In this document: positions 1 to 11,800 of the stretch, piece by piece
How the letters are laid out: every line of letters begins with the position of its first letter
Numbering within the stretch: position 1 is the first letter of the stretch
Assembly (NCBI RefSeq): GCF_900963305.1
Contig: NC_042518.1
Coordinates: 16,506,486-16,570,485, forward strand
Source: Echeneis naucrates
Lineage: Eukaryota > Chordata > Actinopteri > Carangiformes > Echeneidae
Length of the DNA: 64,000 nucleotides
Direction of reading: 5' to 3'
Notes under the pieces: generated by a model
Database searches by the model: none
Told to the model about the DNA's origin: nothing
The model's input: the letters and a program-made list of their open reading frames with translations, nothing else
Position numbers and translations under genes: made by a program

Positions 1-87
1 ACACAAAAATGCTCCTTTGTATAGAAAGGTAGCAAAAATAAAAAGTGATGCGGTATGGGTATACAAATACAAATATGGGTAGTTGAC

Positions 88-1741
88 TCAGTAAGGTCTG
101 AACTTTCTCTGTGCCCTCAGCAGAGCGATTCTCTGTTTATCCTCCTCAAACTTTTTCCTTAGTTCAGCAATATCTGGATAAACAAACAAATATTAACTAT
201 AAACATGAGAAAGCATAATTCATTATGCAGTGAAGAATATATTATACATGGTTTAAAATTTCCTAAAAACGTCCATGTTGCTTCTTTAACAACACTTATA
301 TGCAACAACTTACGTAATTTCTGTGTGTTCCTGTGCTGCCAGGTGTAGAAGTTCATGAGCTCCTTCCTCTTCTTCTTCTTCATCTCTTTCTGTAGAGTCC
401 TCCGGTTGGCTGCCTCACTATGGGGACGGGCCTTGGTGCCCTTGTGCCCTCTTGTGACTTTCACCCAGCCTTCCTCATCCTCTTGCTGCTGCTCACCCTC
501 CTTCCTCTGCCGCTCTGCTTCCTGCAACAATGGAAGCCAGTGCAGTTTAAAGTTGGGTGGACTAGATGGCCTTGGTGCTGGTGGGGGAAAAGGAAGAGCT
601 GCAAAGATCTCACCTCTTCTTTCCGCTTGTCATAGCCTGCCATGAATGAATCGACTATTTGCTGCAGTTTGTTTGGCTGAATGAAAGACTCTTTGTATTG
701 CTGAATCCATTCTGTAAACAAAACATCACATAACATGCATGTGTCACGAAAGTGTTTTTTGTCTTTTTTTTTTTTTTTAATTGATTGTACTCATCAAGGT
801 AGTGGCTGAAATTCAAAACAACAACCACAACACACAATAAAATGAACATAATATTGAATGTTTCATTTCAAAATGTGAGCTCCCCCTCACTCTGTACTCC
901 TGTCTTCACTGGGCGCTGCTCTGTGCTGACCACCAGAGGGGAGTTATGTGAGTGTGATTTAGCTGCTGTGACACTAGAGGAGTTTTGGAACACAATGTAG
1001 CCGACTTTGAAACCCTGTGAAGAGACAGACGGAGACACATGACATAAAACGATGACTTGAATCTGCAAGAAAAAAAAAGTGTGAAAGTTTTATCTCAGTG
1101 TTAGAGCAGAGAGAGTGCCATCTGTGTGGGCCAACCTGTTTCTCAGCTGGTTTGAAGAATTTGGACAGCTTGGGTTCTGAGTCCTGGAAGGAGCCCGGGT
1201 GTTCTCTCAGCTCCACAGACTGAACACCACCAAACTGGGAGAAGAGCTCTCTGACAACAGCCTGGAGGACAAAGCACAGGAGTGACAGAGCGGCGCTTAG
1301 TAAGGATCAGATCACTGAATATTTAGACACGATGTACAGTGAGACTGCCGGCTGTGTGAGCGGTACCTTTGAGCAATACGGCGGGATGTTGAGGACGAAC
1401 AAAGTCCGGTCCAGAGGTCTGCGTGAACTCTTCTCTGCTCGCACCCTGTGCTCTTTCACGTACAGTTTATGCCGAGCAGCACTATCGGAACTAAACTGTA
1501 AAGACAGCTCTGCGAAGAGAGACGGAACGAACCCTGAAGTTAACACAACAGCTGGGATCTCTGTCCCTCCATGATAAAAAGGGGGACGCATAAAAAAGAA
1601 ACACGAAACATAATAATCTGTCCTGGTGTAAATCGATGTAAGCGAAAAGATTGAATAAATATTCTTTCAAACAATACCTGTAAATCCTCCAGGAATAATA
1701 TAAGGCTTGCTACTGCCATGTTTCTTCCTGGCCGGCGCCAT
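88..1741 (-). CDS. rrp7a: Ribosomal RNA-processing protein 7 homolog A, complete, 7 exons
   Basis: Nucleolar factor of the small-subunit processome, needed for early 18S rRNA maturation (known for the family). Spliced exons are 1678-1741, 1367-1509, 1136-1261, 891-1014, 614-711, 314-521 and 88-173. They join in phase to 849 nt, giving 282 aa, close to the 280 aa of human RRP7A. Family signatures seen are the RRM-like stretch RTLFVLNIPPYCSK, then VYIVF-like GFKVGYIVFQ, then EGWVKVTR, then the basic C-terminus KELMNFYTWQHR and QRIALLRAQRKFRPY at the stop. The start ATG lies in an AAAATGGCGCC context and is the first ATG that keeps the frame. The 3' UTR runs off the left edge. Neighbour poldip3 is on the same strand, as in human 22q13.2. 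Nothing is broken. Identification is secure. Confidence 0.95.
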
Positions 1742-2104
1742 TTTGATAAGACCTTTGACACCGGAAGTACAAATATAAACGCGTGATCTAATTTGTGATC
1801 GTTTTTGTTCATACTACACAAATTTAAAAAACAAGCAAAAATTAGGAGTACAATATATAACAATATTCCACACACAGCTAGGAATAGAATCATACCAAAG
1901 GTGAATAATTAGTTATTCCATAAAATATGAATTATTGTATTAGTTTTGGATGTGAGGAAACAGTAAACATACTTGTTACTCTAACACAAACTGTTATATT
2001 TAACATTAGTTAATTGTACAAGAGCACTTTTAAAAAAGGGTGACAGCACAGAAAACAGTAATGCTTTAAGGATAACTTTGTGCTTTAGAAAACCTTAATG
2101 TATG

Positions 2105-2188
<84 letters not shown>

Positions 2189-3197
2189 CTGATGAATCTC
2201 AGACAATTACAAAGCTAAATATTTAATGGTGACATTTCACAGACAGATCTGACCTCTCTAGTTCTTCTCTCCTGGCTTAATAAGAAAGCATCAGAAAGTA
2301 ATTTACAGTTGTTGAACATAACATGGGAGCAATGTATACAAGAATGAAAGAAACATGGACTGCTTCAGAAATGGGCCAATAAAGTAAAACCATCTATGAA
2401 ATCACAAGAATTTTGAATCCACAAAAACTTTAAAGTCAAATGAAAAAGAATCAACATATGACAGCTGACTTTCTGTAATTAGGGTATTATGATTTCTCTT
2501 AGCTTGTCATTTAGTAAGTCTGTTATTTTATCCAGTAGGACCTCTTCTTGGGATGATGTCAGGAACAGTTATGCAGAGTTTTTAGTAAAGGCAAGGTCAT
2601 TGTTCTGTGTAACCAACAGATGCATTTACTCTTTTTGCCATTTCCAGTCTGATGTAGATCCGAGGCAAGGTGAAAATAGAATAATATAACTGAACACAAC
2701 TGTGCCTGATATACAGGGCCTTACACATAACACAGCAATGTTAAGTCTTGGTCAATTTGTTCTTTTGGTCCCTACTTGTTCTTTGGGGACATAGGGGTTG
2801 AAAACTAAACAGGAGAAAAAAAAAATAAATCCTAACATACTGAGTGGGGCTGGCATTGACTTGACAAACAAGTATCACTACAATTCCAGTCTGATTTGGC
2901 ATCCCCCCCATCACATATGATAAAAACAACAAATTACATCATACTCCTTTCCATATCCAAATCCAGCTCCATGTCATCAACAAACAGGTGACAACTGGAT
3001 ACCACAAAACCAAAAAACAGGATGTTAAGATCCATGAATTTCACGTTCTGAGTAGTCGTGTATATCAAATGTGTAAAAATCTGTCATATGAGAATGATGG
3101 CTGTCTGCTGTCAAGGTGAAAACCACAGTTCATATGTTAACACTGAGAATGCAGTAATACGTTTATGAACAAACAGTGTATTCACACTAGACGTGAA
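1742..3197. other. Intergenic stretch: rrp7a promoter side and poldip3 3' UTR
   Basis: No coding exon is seen. The right-hand part is probably poldip3 3' UTR. A minus-strand ATTAAA-type poly(A) signal is present at about 2223-2228 (TTTAAT on the plus strand), which would give a UTR of roughly 0.95 kb. The left part, with GC-rich bases directly upstream of 1741, is the rrp7a promoter side. The CA microsatellite is listed separately. Confidence 0.5.
2106..2186. repeat. (CA)n microsatellite, about 40 units
   Basis: An uninterrupted run of CA dinucleotides about 81 bp long lies between rrp7a and poldip3. A pure array of this length is probably length-polymorphic. Confidence 0.98.
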
Positions 3198-6100
3198 CTA
3201 TATCTTGATGCGAAAGGCTGTAGCCTGTGAGCTGGGTGGCTCAGTGGTGGAGGTGGGCTGTGCAGTGGACTTGAACAGAGCCTTGAGGATGGTCTGGGGG
3301 TCCACCTCTGGAGTAGGCTGAGAAGAGGCTCGCTGGCCTGCAGGGCGAGACAAGGAAGGGGGCAAACCGTCTTTCTTTGAACTGCCCCCTGTCCCTGGAG
3401 TGTCGCTGAGCCTCCTGCAGGAGGCCAGAAGAGAAAGGGGTGTCACAATTTATCGAGACCACAAAAGGAGCAAAACAGTACACAAAATATCTTAACTTGC
3501 CTATCTTTTTTGCAATGGCTATTATCATGCAAAGGATTCAATTTCAGCAACAATTTTTCTTTTGTTTCCATTCAATAGTGAAAAATTCCTTGTAGGTTTA
3601 CTCCGTAACAGAGACGCTTGACCAGTACCTGGTGACAGTTGTCATAGCAACAGCAAAAAAGACATGACAGAAAGCTGGAGTCCGGGGAGTTTTCAGGTTC
3701 ATGCAGTATACAGCATTAGGTATACTACATTAGTCTTACCGTAAATGTTCAACATGATTTATTTGAATGATTGGCTTTTAGAATTTGGTCCAGTGGAATA
3801 TTCACTGATTTAATCCCATGAACACTACCATTGCTCTGACATGCAAGATCTGTATAGCTTTAACCCTTTAACACAGAAGATTACTATTGTCCACCTGGAC
3901 TTGTTGCTTATTTTAGCCATAAAAAGAGACAGAAAGTGTCCTGTGAGTAAGTGCTTTTGCCCAAACACTTACATATGATAATTGTAAGTGCAGTTGTGTG
4001 AATGTGCCAGCAGCAGCAGACTCGGTGTAAAAGGGTTAAATATTCCCTGCAAGGATCACATTTAGACTGAAGCCAAAACAATGTTTATTTGTAGTACTGG
4101 TCCCTTCATCTCAATCAGTGCTCCTAAGACACCAGCGTCCCCTTGAACCTTGTATATCTCAAGATAGCCAGCTTGCAGGACAAAGCTAAATATGATCAAA
4201 TAAAGTGAAACTCAGATTCCATTGTGTTATATAATCCACTGCTGCGTCACAGGGCAACTCAATGCACTATGTACTATTAAACTTTGTAAGCACCATAACA
4301 ATTTATTCAAATAATCATATAGCTAACAAATCAGAGAATGCACCTGCGTAGTTGATCACATACAGCATCTCTGATCTTTATACTATAGTTATACTTTATA
4401 TTATGCTATACTACTTTATATCTAATAAGCTGTTATCATTCAAGTTAAAGGGAAGTAACAGCTCATTGAAAATATGTAAAATGAAGCTAGGAAACACAGT
4501 CCACTCCAGATTAATTTGAAATGAAAGAATGAAGCCCTGAAGGTTTACTTACAATAGAATTGGCTGATCAGATGTGATGACATTTCCATGAATATGGAGG
4601 TTACACTTCATGGGTTGGCCTGAGGGGGGAACAAGAAGAAAAGATAAGAAAAGAAACAGGTCTGGTCAGAAGTACTCAAGTCCATCAGTCAGGTTATTGG
4701 CAGCCTCAAGAATACAAATTATTACCATTATAGTTAAACAAAAGCATATAAAACAAGAAAAACTATTGTGCAAGTATTAATCTGGATACAGAATAGAAGA
4801 CAATGCCCAAAGACACAGACATCCATTTGATTTATGCGTCCTTGCTACTGGCACTCACCATCCAGGCAGCGGTTGTTGTACTTCCTGTATGCGCTTACAG
4901 CATCCTCTTTACGGACAAACACCACTTCAGCCACACCCACTTTCACCAGCCGTGCTCGCTTCAAGGCACCACACACACAGAACAGCTCCTGTGGACAAAC
5001 AGAGTGTGCAAACACATAAAATGACTCACCATGGAACACCAGCATTCAAATCATGACCGAATACCAAACATAACCAAAGGTTACAGGCAAACAGTGCAAT
5101 CTACTCACAACTATGTCTTCCTCAGTGACGCGGGGATGCAGATTATTCACTGTTATTTTTGTCCCTTCCAGAGGACTGAATGCAGGCTGGAACAATAAGT
5201 TAACAATGACATATGATAAAGCATATGCAACAAAAAATTTCAATAGAGAAGAGAGGATGAAATTCAACAGATTTTTTTTTCCCCATTCAGTCGTTTACTG
5301 TAAAGGACTAAGGAAAGAGGGAAAATTAAGGGACCAGCAGTGACAGAAGTAGGCTTTTTGTGATGTTAAGTTCCTAAAGTAAAATTATATCTCTAGAGTG
5401 CATATTGTTTAAGCTTGGAATAAATCTGAGTACTGCTTGGGGAAAGAAAAGTTTCAGCAAATACTTTTTCATTAATAGCTAGAGGTTAAACAGTTTGTAA
5501 GGCCAAAAGACAGTTAAGCAGTGCTAAAAGAGTGAGATGTTTACCTGGGGGGGAGTAGGAGCTGTTGTGCTGGTATCTGCTGTGTTTTGCTGAAGGGTCC
5601 TGGAAACTGGCTGTAGGGCGGCAGCGGAGGACCGATTGGCAGCCATGCTGGTGTTTGGCCGGGTGGGAGCCACAGGGACTGGTGAACGTGGGGCTGTGTA
5701 AGCATCATTTTTAACCACCTTGGTGATTGGGGCCGACATGGAGAATGTATTGCCTGCTGCACCAGACTGCACAAAATGGAGAAAGGTAAATGGAAAAAAA
5801 AAATTGTTTAATGCAGAATGTTATACATGTGTGGTAACACTTAAGAGTAAGCATTGCGTTATTGAGAAACTCTTACTCGTGTTTGCAGCATATTGTTTGC
5901 AGTAGTAATCTTTATTTGTTTACTGGAGGCACCATCAATTTCATTTGAAACAGGCTATGGAAGATAGAATAACAGATTTAGTACAGCATTTAACAGTTAC
6001 CTATTGTATAGATGAAACAACATTCGCGTTCACAGACACATGCTTGTTAATATTAATCAGTCATGTTCACATTTGCCAAGGGGGGATGGACACAAACAAA

Positions 6101-7797
6101 CCGTAGGGGAAAAGGAAGAAAAAAAAAAAAAAAAAAAAACTGCTTTACCTGTGAAGCTGCACGTATGCCTCCTGACATCCCTACTGGACGTTGCTGTAAA
6201 TGGATATCATACATATCATTAGTAAGCCTGACAGCATTGCTGAACTATACAAATAAATGAACATTTTCAATGATGAAAGCAAAATACTTTGCGCTTACCT
6301 GGATGGTCTTGGTTATTTTTAATGGTGGGGCAGCAGCTGCCTGTGTCTGTGTCCCTCCAATGCTCCTCTTGAGGCTCAGCCTGTCGCGGGCATCCATCAT
6401 TCTCTTATTGCTAAGCTGTGGCATTGTACTGCCCCTCACACTCAGTCCTTGTATATTTGGGGCAAAATGCCTTGCATTCACACTGCCAGGACTGTTGCTG
6501 GTGTGTATCTGTATTTGTGGCACCAGCGTCGGGCTCTGTATTTGGTGTGTAAGCACTGGTTTCTGCACGGTCTGTGGGGGGACAGCAAACTGATTCTGTT
6601 TGCGTGAGTTGATCATCTGACGTGCATCCTGTACTCCTCCTGCTCCTCCCCTGCCACGGATTTTGAAACGAGCATCTTTCTGTCCTAGCTTTTCTCTGGC
6701 ATCCTTCACCTGAAAACCTGATGATAGAAAGGAGATACATTACATACTTCATTCTTGCCCCCCCACCCAAACTAGTTTTAACAACCTATGCAGAACTGAA
6801 TACTAGGCACAGGGGAATACAGCATGTTTATTTACCTTAACAATAATTATGGACCTTACCTGTTCCTCCTCCAAGTCGCTGTCTGGCATCATTAACCCCA
6901 ATCTTCTGGCGCGCATCAAAACTCTTGCCAGCACTTCCTGCACCACGTCCAAACATTGGCCTTCAAGAAGGGAGGAATGTTCAACATTAGTACCGAAAAC
7001 GCTACCAGGATCCAGTAAGGAGACGGAAACTCCTTCTCAAGTTAGGCTCCTATACCCTAAAAACAACATTAATTTTGGTAGCAACACATCGAAGCTTTGT
7101 TGTATTACTTCAATGATGATAAATTTTTTCGTGCAGTAAGAGGGGGAGTTTGAAAGATTGGGGCATTGTACTTTACTGCTTACAATCAAATGCAATCTCT
7201 ATGAAACTATATCTAAGACAGCAGTTGGGGGGGGGGGGGGGGTTTAAAAACTTGAACTTCGGCTTGGACAAAATAACTTCTTAATGAGACCAACTTCTTT
7301 CAAAGACCAGAGTTTTAGAAGAGCGAAACCTGTTTGTCGGCTAATATAAATATTAGCTTACTGGCTAGCTAAGACGAACAAGTGAAGATACAGATAAAAC
7401 CAAATTGTTTACAGCTTTTCAAGTCGCGACCAACAAATGTTTGCTTGGGCAACCATTGAATTACGTTAAATAAACAACCCCCATGTTTTTAACTTCAAAA
7501 TTGAATTTCTACAGATTCGGAAGGCTTCCGATAATGTATGCTACTTGGCCTAACCTTTACGCGGTAGCTAGTCAGAGGCTGCCGGCCTTGATTAGCTAAC
7601 TTGCTAGCTAGCTTGAACGATGCAACTAACTACCAACAGCTCTGAATCCTCACTCTTTCAAAAATGTGGTCCGAAGCTGGCGTGGTCTGATTTTACAAAG
7701 TTTCTTATGTGCATTCGTCGTTTTATTACCGTTTTGCAGGAGCCTTGAGATTAATACCGCGCTGTCGTATTACTTCATCCAAAGAAACGTCTGCCAT
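3198..7797 (-). CDS. poldip3: Polymerase delta-interacting protein 3 (SKAR/PDIP46), complete
   Basis: RNA-binding adaptor linked to spliced mRNPs, TREX-mediated export and S6K1-stimulated translation (known for the family). The start MADVSLDEVIRQRG is at 7797. Exons are 7730-7797, 6860-6960, 6299 to about 6717, about 6149-6192, 5877-5956, 5548-5766, 5125-5187, 4857-4988, 4557-4620 and 3198-3414. The N-terminal half carries the family's repeated KDAR/QDAR motifs (VKDAREKLGQKDARFKI, VQDARQMINSRKQ). The RRM is split over three exons: SPLEGTKITVNNLHPRVTEE, then ELFCVCGALKRARLV, then GVAEVVFVRKEDAVSAYRKY. The C-terminus is PEVDPQTILKALFKS and ends FRIKI before TAG, like human FKIKL. The fish middle exon is richer in Gln and Thr than the human one. 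Identification is secure; the exact ends of the small exons are less so. Confidence 0.94.
3864..4035. mobile_element. piggyBac-like MITE with TTAA target duplication
   Basis: A 172-bp non-autonomous element in a poldip3 intron. It begins CCCTTTAACAC and ends GTGTAAAAGGG, an imperfect terminal inverted repeat. It is flanked on both sides by TTAA (3860-3863 and 4036-4039), the diagnostic piggyBac-superfamily target duplication. There is no coding capacity. Confidence 0.8.
6119..6139. repeat. Poly(A) tract in poldip3 intron
   Basis: About 21 adenines in a row, a few bases 3' (plus strand) of a GGAAGA run. On the sense (minus) strand it is a poly(T) tract shortly after the 5' splice site of the small 6149-6192 exon. 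It could be the remnant of a retroposed tail or simple slippage. Confidence 0.85.
7227..7242. repeat. Homopolymer G16 tract in poldip3 first intron
   Basis: Sixteen uninterrupted guanines on the plus strand, so poly(C) in the poldip3 pre-mRNA, inside intron 1. The run could form a G-quadruplex. Its length in an assembly is unreliable. Confidence 0.9.
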
Positions 7798-8053
7798 TTT
7801 CTCGCACTGCCTCAAAGCTCATGCGTACTGTGAACCCTTTATGTTGCACTACGGAAGCCGACGCGAGTCCGTGTGCGAAATGGCTGACGGGTACTGAATA
7901 TAAGTGAAAGTGTTTAGATCCCACCGTTTTTCAAACACTAACTACACTTTTAATATTTTCAACTCTATTGCTCTACTACTGAAACACGTTCTACAGTATA
8001 ATACACAAGACTTCCGACCAAATAATCAATCTTCCATCGATTACTTTGGCCCC

Positions 8054-8083
8054 ATTTGCGGGACTTACCCATGAGCCTTTGCG
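8054..8083 (+). promoter_or_regulatory. Candidate distal sequence element of the U12 snRNA gene
   Basis: An octamer-like ATTTGCGG at 8054-8061 is followed by a Staf/ZNF143-like TTACCCATGAGCCTTTGCG at 8065-8083. Together they lie about 200-235 bp upstream of the U12 start, the usual position of the snRNA distal element. Both motifs are imperfect, so this is inferred from position plus similarity. The site also lies in the poldip3 promoter side and could serve both. Confidence 0.55.
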
Positions 8084-8223
8084 ACATGTATCGTCAATAA
8101 AAACAATCCAAGTATACCATCAAAAATATCTTTTATAAGCACTTAAACACAAAATTATTCGAATAATATGGACATGTTTAATACCAACTGAACTCGACAT
8201 TTTGATGTTCCATAATTAAGTTT

Positions 8224-8242
8224 GACACCGTAACAGACAATA
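8224..8242 (+). promoter_or_regulatory. Candidate proximal sequence element (PSE) of U12
   Basis: GACACCGTAACAGACAATA lies 45-63 bp upstream of the U12 5' end. The CACCGTAAC core resembles the vertebrate SNAPc-bound PSE and its distance fits. No TATA box follows, as expected for a Pol II snRNA gene. Confidence 0.65.
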
Positions 8243-8286
8243 CCTGGCAACGCTGAGTATACACCCCCTCCAGCAGTTAGACCCTT

Positions 8287-8441
8287 ATGCCTTAAACTGA
8301 TGAGTAAGGAAAATAACGACCCGGGGTGACGCCCGTGTCCTCGTTCACATCACGAGATGAATTTTTGAACGGGTACAGGTCTGCCGGCTCAGGTGACTCG
8401 CCTACTTCGCGAGATGCCTCTCTGGACCAGGACCTATCCCG
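8287..8441 (+). ncRNA. rnu12: U12 spliceosomal snRNA
   Basis: Minor-spliceosome snRNA that pairs with the branch site of U12-type introns. The 5' end ATGCCTTAAACTGATGAGTA is near identical to human U12, including the branch-site-pairing segment GAGTAAGGAAAATAACG. Stem-loop CGGGGTGACGCCCG, the Sm site AATTTTTGA and the 3' domain piece CGCCTACTTCGCGAGATGCC also follow human U12 in order. The 3' end is set by comparison with the roughly 150-nt human RNA and is approximate. An A-rich candidate 3' box (GTATAAAAAAAAACACGAC) lies just downstream at about 8455. The gene points away from poldip3, whose start is 490 bp to the left. As I recall, human RNU12 also sits just upstream of POLDIP3, which supports this being the functional copy. 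The sequence looks intact. Confidence 0.93.
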
Positions 8442-8820
8442 ACACCCACCGCTGTATAAAAAAAAACACGACAACCTAAACCAGACGAAGCCATGGCAAC
8501 CGTAACTTTAAATGACAACTAAAACCCAACGAAGCAGAATGTTTGTTACAGCGTGTTTTCTAAGTATCCCTACAGACACGTGGTTCTGTATTATTTATTG
8601 CAGACAGTACAGCAGGAGGATCACACTTCATGTTCAAACGAACTGAGTCTCCGCCCTGTTATTATACACGAGGTAGTCGCACAGCGCGACAGGAATACTA
8701 CAACTCCCAGCATGCAGTTGGACAGGGTGATCCAATTGCTGGGTCCGCTAGACGCAGCTTTTCATCCCCCCAGGCGCGCCGTTGATCCTCGCCGATCCTA
8801 GGCGATCAGGTACCGGAGAA
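8442..8820 (+). promoter_or_regulatory. U12 3' flank and fam234b promoter with a ZNF143 site
   Basis: No coding exon is seen. A near-perfect ZNF143/THAP11 motif, ACTACAACTCCCAGCATGCA, lies at 8697-8716, about 105 bp upstream of the fam234b ATG. GC-rich sequence and an AGGCGCGCC run follow. Such a site usually marks a constitutive CpG-type promoter. The transcription start is not determined. Confidence 0.75.
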
Positions 8821-11800
8821 ATGGCCGCAGCTCTGTCCCGCGCCCTCAAGCTGCCCGGTAAGATGCTTCACACATTTTATTTTGTTTATATTATTTTATT
8901 TTTTAGCCGGAGACTCACAGAAACGAAGCAGCTTCGTAGCTACTTTTATGAAACCATCGCCGGGCAGGATGAGGTGTCTGCTCCGGTCTTCTCCAACACA
9001 GCGGCTCAGATGCAGCTGGTTCCTTTCATCCCTGTTGTGTCAGCATTAGCATCACGACTCTCATCAGTCCAATGGCCGAGGCGCTTTTCCTCGGCACATG
9101 TTTCTGAATCATAAAGACTGTGATGAGAGACATTTTCCAATGTGAGCATAGCGGCAGGCTCCTTCTGCTGCCTGCTGCTGTTAGCTCCATGCTAATGATC
9201 ACCACAGCACAACCGAGCTGCTGCACCATACACAAGTACGACACAATCAGAAACAACACGTCTGACAGGCGAACAGTTAGTGTATAGAGCTGAAATAACA
9301 CGACTCATGACCTCTCCGATGAGCAGCATCTCCAGGTGTGTTATTTTTATTCGCCACAATTTATTATTGAGGGGTTTCGTTACATGAACAGGTCTCCATG
9401 TTTACTTATTTGTGATTCAATGAAAAATAATCATGACACAAGTATTCAACCGTCTAATGTTGTAATCAAAATTGTTCATGTAAAGATGTGAAAAAAGGTT
9501 AGGGTTTTATCCAAGCCAAAGACGTCATTCTTATTATTATTGTTTTCTGCAATTAGGTCAAATTGTATATAATTTTTTTATATTATATATATGTAATTTA
9601 TATATAATAATTATATATATTTTTTCAATCGTATTAATCACGACCCTAACTTGCCGTCAGCTGCCAGCAACTTTCTGCTTCCTGATGCTACACCTCCTGG
9701 AGGTGAACGTCAACGACTCATTTATGATAAAACATAAGAAACTCCACATTGACTCATCAAAAGTAATTAGCAGCTTGTGTACAGCAGAATCGAAATACTT
9801 TACTTTCCGTATTTAAGACAAGCTATGTTTTTTAAGTAGACATTGTGTTCCCTCGGACTGAAATAAATCTAAAAGGCATCTTCATAAAGCCGTTTTCTTT
9901 GATTCCCAATCAAGATACACTGATGAGAACTGTTTTACGGTATTAATATGGCCTGAAAAAGGCTCTGCTATTGGCAGAAATTGCGTCATTAATTGGGTAT
10001 CTTCATCTTCTTTCTGTGGCCCCAAAGGGAAGAAGGGCTCGGAGCTGGGGGAGTATGACCCTCTCACCCAAGCAGACAGCGAGGATGAAAGTGAGGAGGA
10101 TGATCTCGTTCTCAACTACCCCCGTAATGGCCTTGGCAGGGATAACTGCCTTGGCCCAGGATCTTCAAAACTGCGGGGTGGCAGCTCTGGAAGACTTGTC
10201 GGGGCCAAAGATGAGGCACAGGATGACGAAGAGGAAGAGTACGATGAATGGAGAGAGCGACTCCCCAGCAAATCCAGGCAGGACAGAGACAACCTGAAAG
10301 GCATGCAGTACTGGAGCCAAAGGGACTCGGACAGGGCAGGAGAGGACAGAGCTGGGCCTGGTTCACTAGGGGGTGCTGGGCTGGGCGTTCACAGTACTGA
10401 AGCAGAGGAAAAGAGGATGAGGATGAAGAAAGCTGTCCGGAGTGCGTTTTTTTTGGTGCCTCTGGTCTGTGCCACTTTGCTGGTGCTGCTGTGTGCATTC
10501 TTGATCCCTTGCCAGAAGGGAGAAAAGAGGCTGCAGTGGGAGAGAGCACTGGGATATGCAGGAGGTAAAAGGAATAATATCACGTTAAGTTTGTATTGAA
10601 CTACTGAAATTCCTTTGTTTTGCTTTATCACTATCATACATATTAGGGAGGTGCCACTACTTCCTTTATAAGGACTAACTGAGGAGTCTGTTTGATGAGA
10701 CAGCACATGCTCACCCTTTAATTAGTCAGCTGTAATTACACAGGATCGAGTTCATCATTCTACCCACTACACACTCATGGGATGTGGCAACAAGCACAAA
10801 TGCAGTTGTATGATTACTTAAATAACCACCTCAGGATACAGAGAAAGAATATTAGAAAATGCACATTGACAACACAGCCAAGAAAGTTTGTCAGTGATGT
10901 TTTGTTTTGTTTAGTCTCCTCAATCAGTGACTCGATCTACCAAACGTTGACTGGATGGGTAGCGTTAATGTTGTTTTGGGTTTTCGGTGTAGGTGTGATT
11001 CCGCCCGCGCTGGCATTGTGGGATGTTGACGGTGATTCGGTGGAGGATGTGTTTCTTGGTGTTACTGAGTGGACCAATGATGTCCATCCCACAAAGAGGA
11101 ACAAAGGTATGTAGCTAATTCTCAGAAAAGTCGTGGGCTGTGTTTCCATCCCATTGATTCAGAACAGTCATTACGCGTTGGGGCATTTTACATGAGACGA
11201 AGGGAAGAGACTGGTATGAAAATAACATCTTGTTGACACGAGTACAAGAGCTCCCGTTTATACTTAACTGTGTGCATAAAATAACCTGCTGGTTAAACTA
11301 ATTTGAACCGCAATCCACTTTACTGACCTATTTTTACCAGTTTAGCCAATGGAGTGTTTCAATTCTGTATGTTTCCTGGAGTAAATTGTGTTGTTTCCTT
11401 TATCCCAGTGCACAGTACAGTGGTGCTGTCTGCGGTCAGCGGCCAGGTGCTGTGGAGGAAAGTCATGGGAGAATCAGTAATGTATATCCAGTGCGGCCTG
11501 CAGTACAGCTCCCAGCAGTCACCTGTGTGTCTCCTCATCAGCAAGTCTGTCCTCACAGCCATCAACGGTACCACAGGTTAGAAGACACGCTATCCAAACT
11601 CTTCAGTCAGTCTTTCTTTTTCAAGTCAAGGTGACATATTGAACAATAATTACTAACCACCTCTTTTACAAAATTTTTGTTGATCTTATTCTGAATTAAT
11701 ATTGCTGCTGGGTTAATGTAAAGGATTTGTTCATATGTACTAAAAGTGTAGTTGTTTTGGTGATGTTTTCCCAACCAGACCACTGTGTAAAGTCAAAAGG

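Noticed and set aside
6270-6593. 107-aa plus-strand open frame inside poldip3
   Set aside because: It is the complement of the large poldip3 KDAR-repeat exon; the Cys/Val-rich translation is an artefact.
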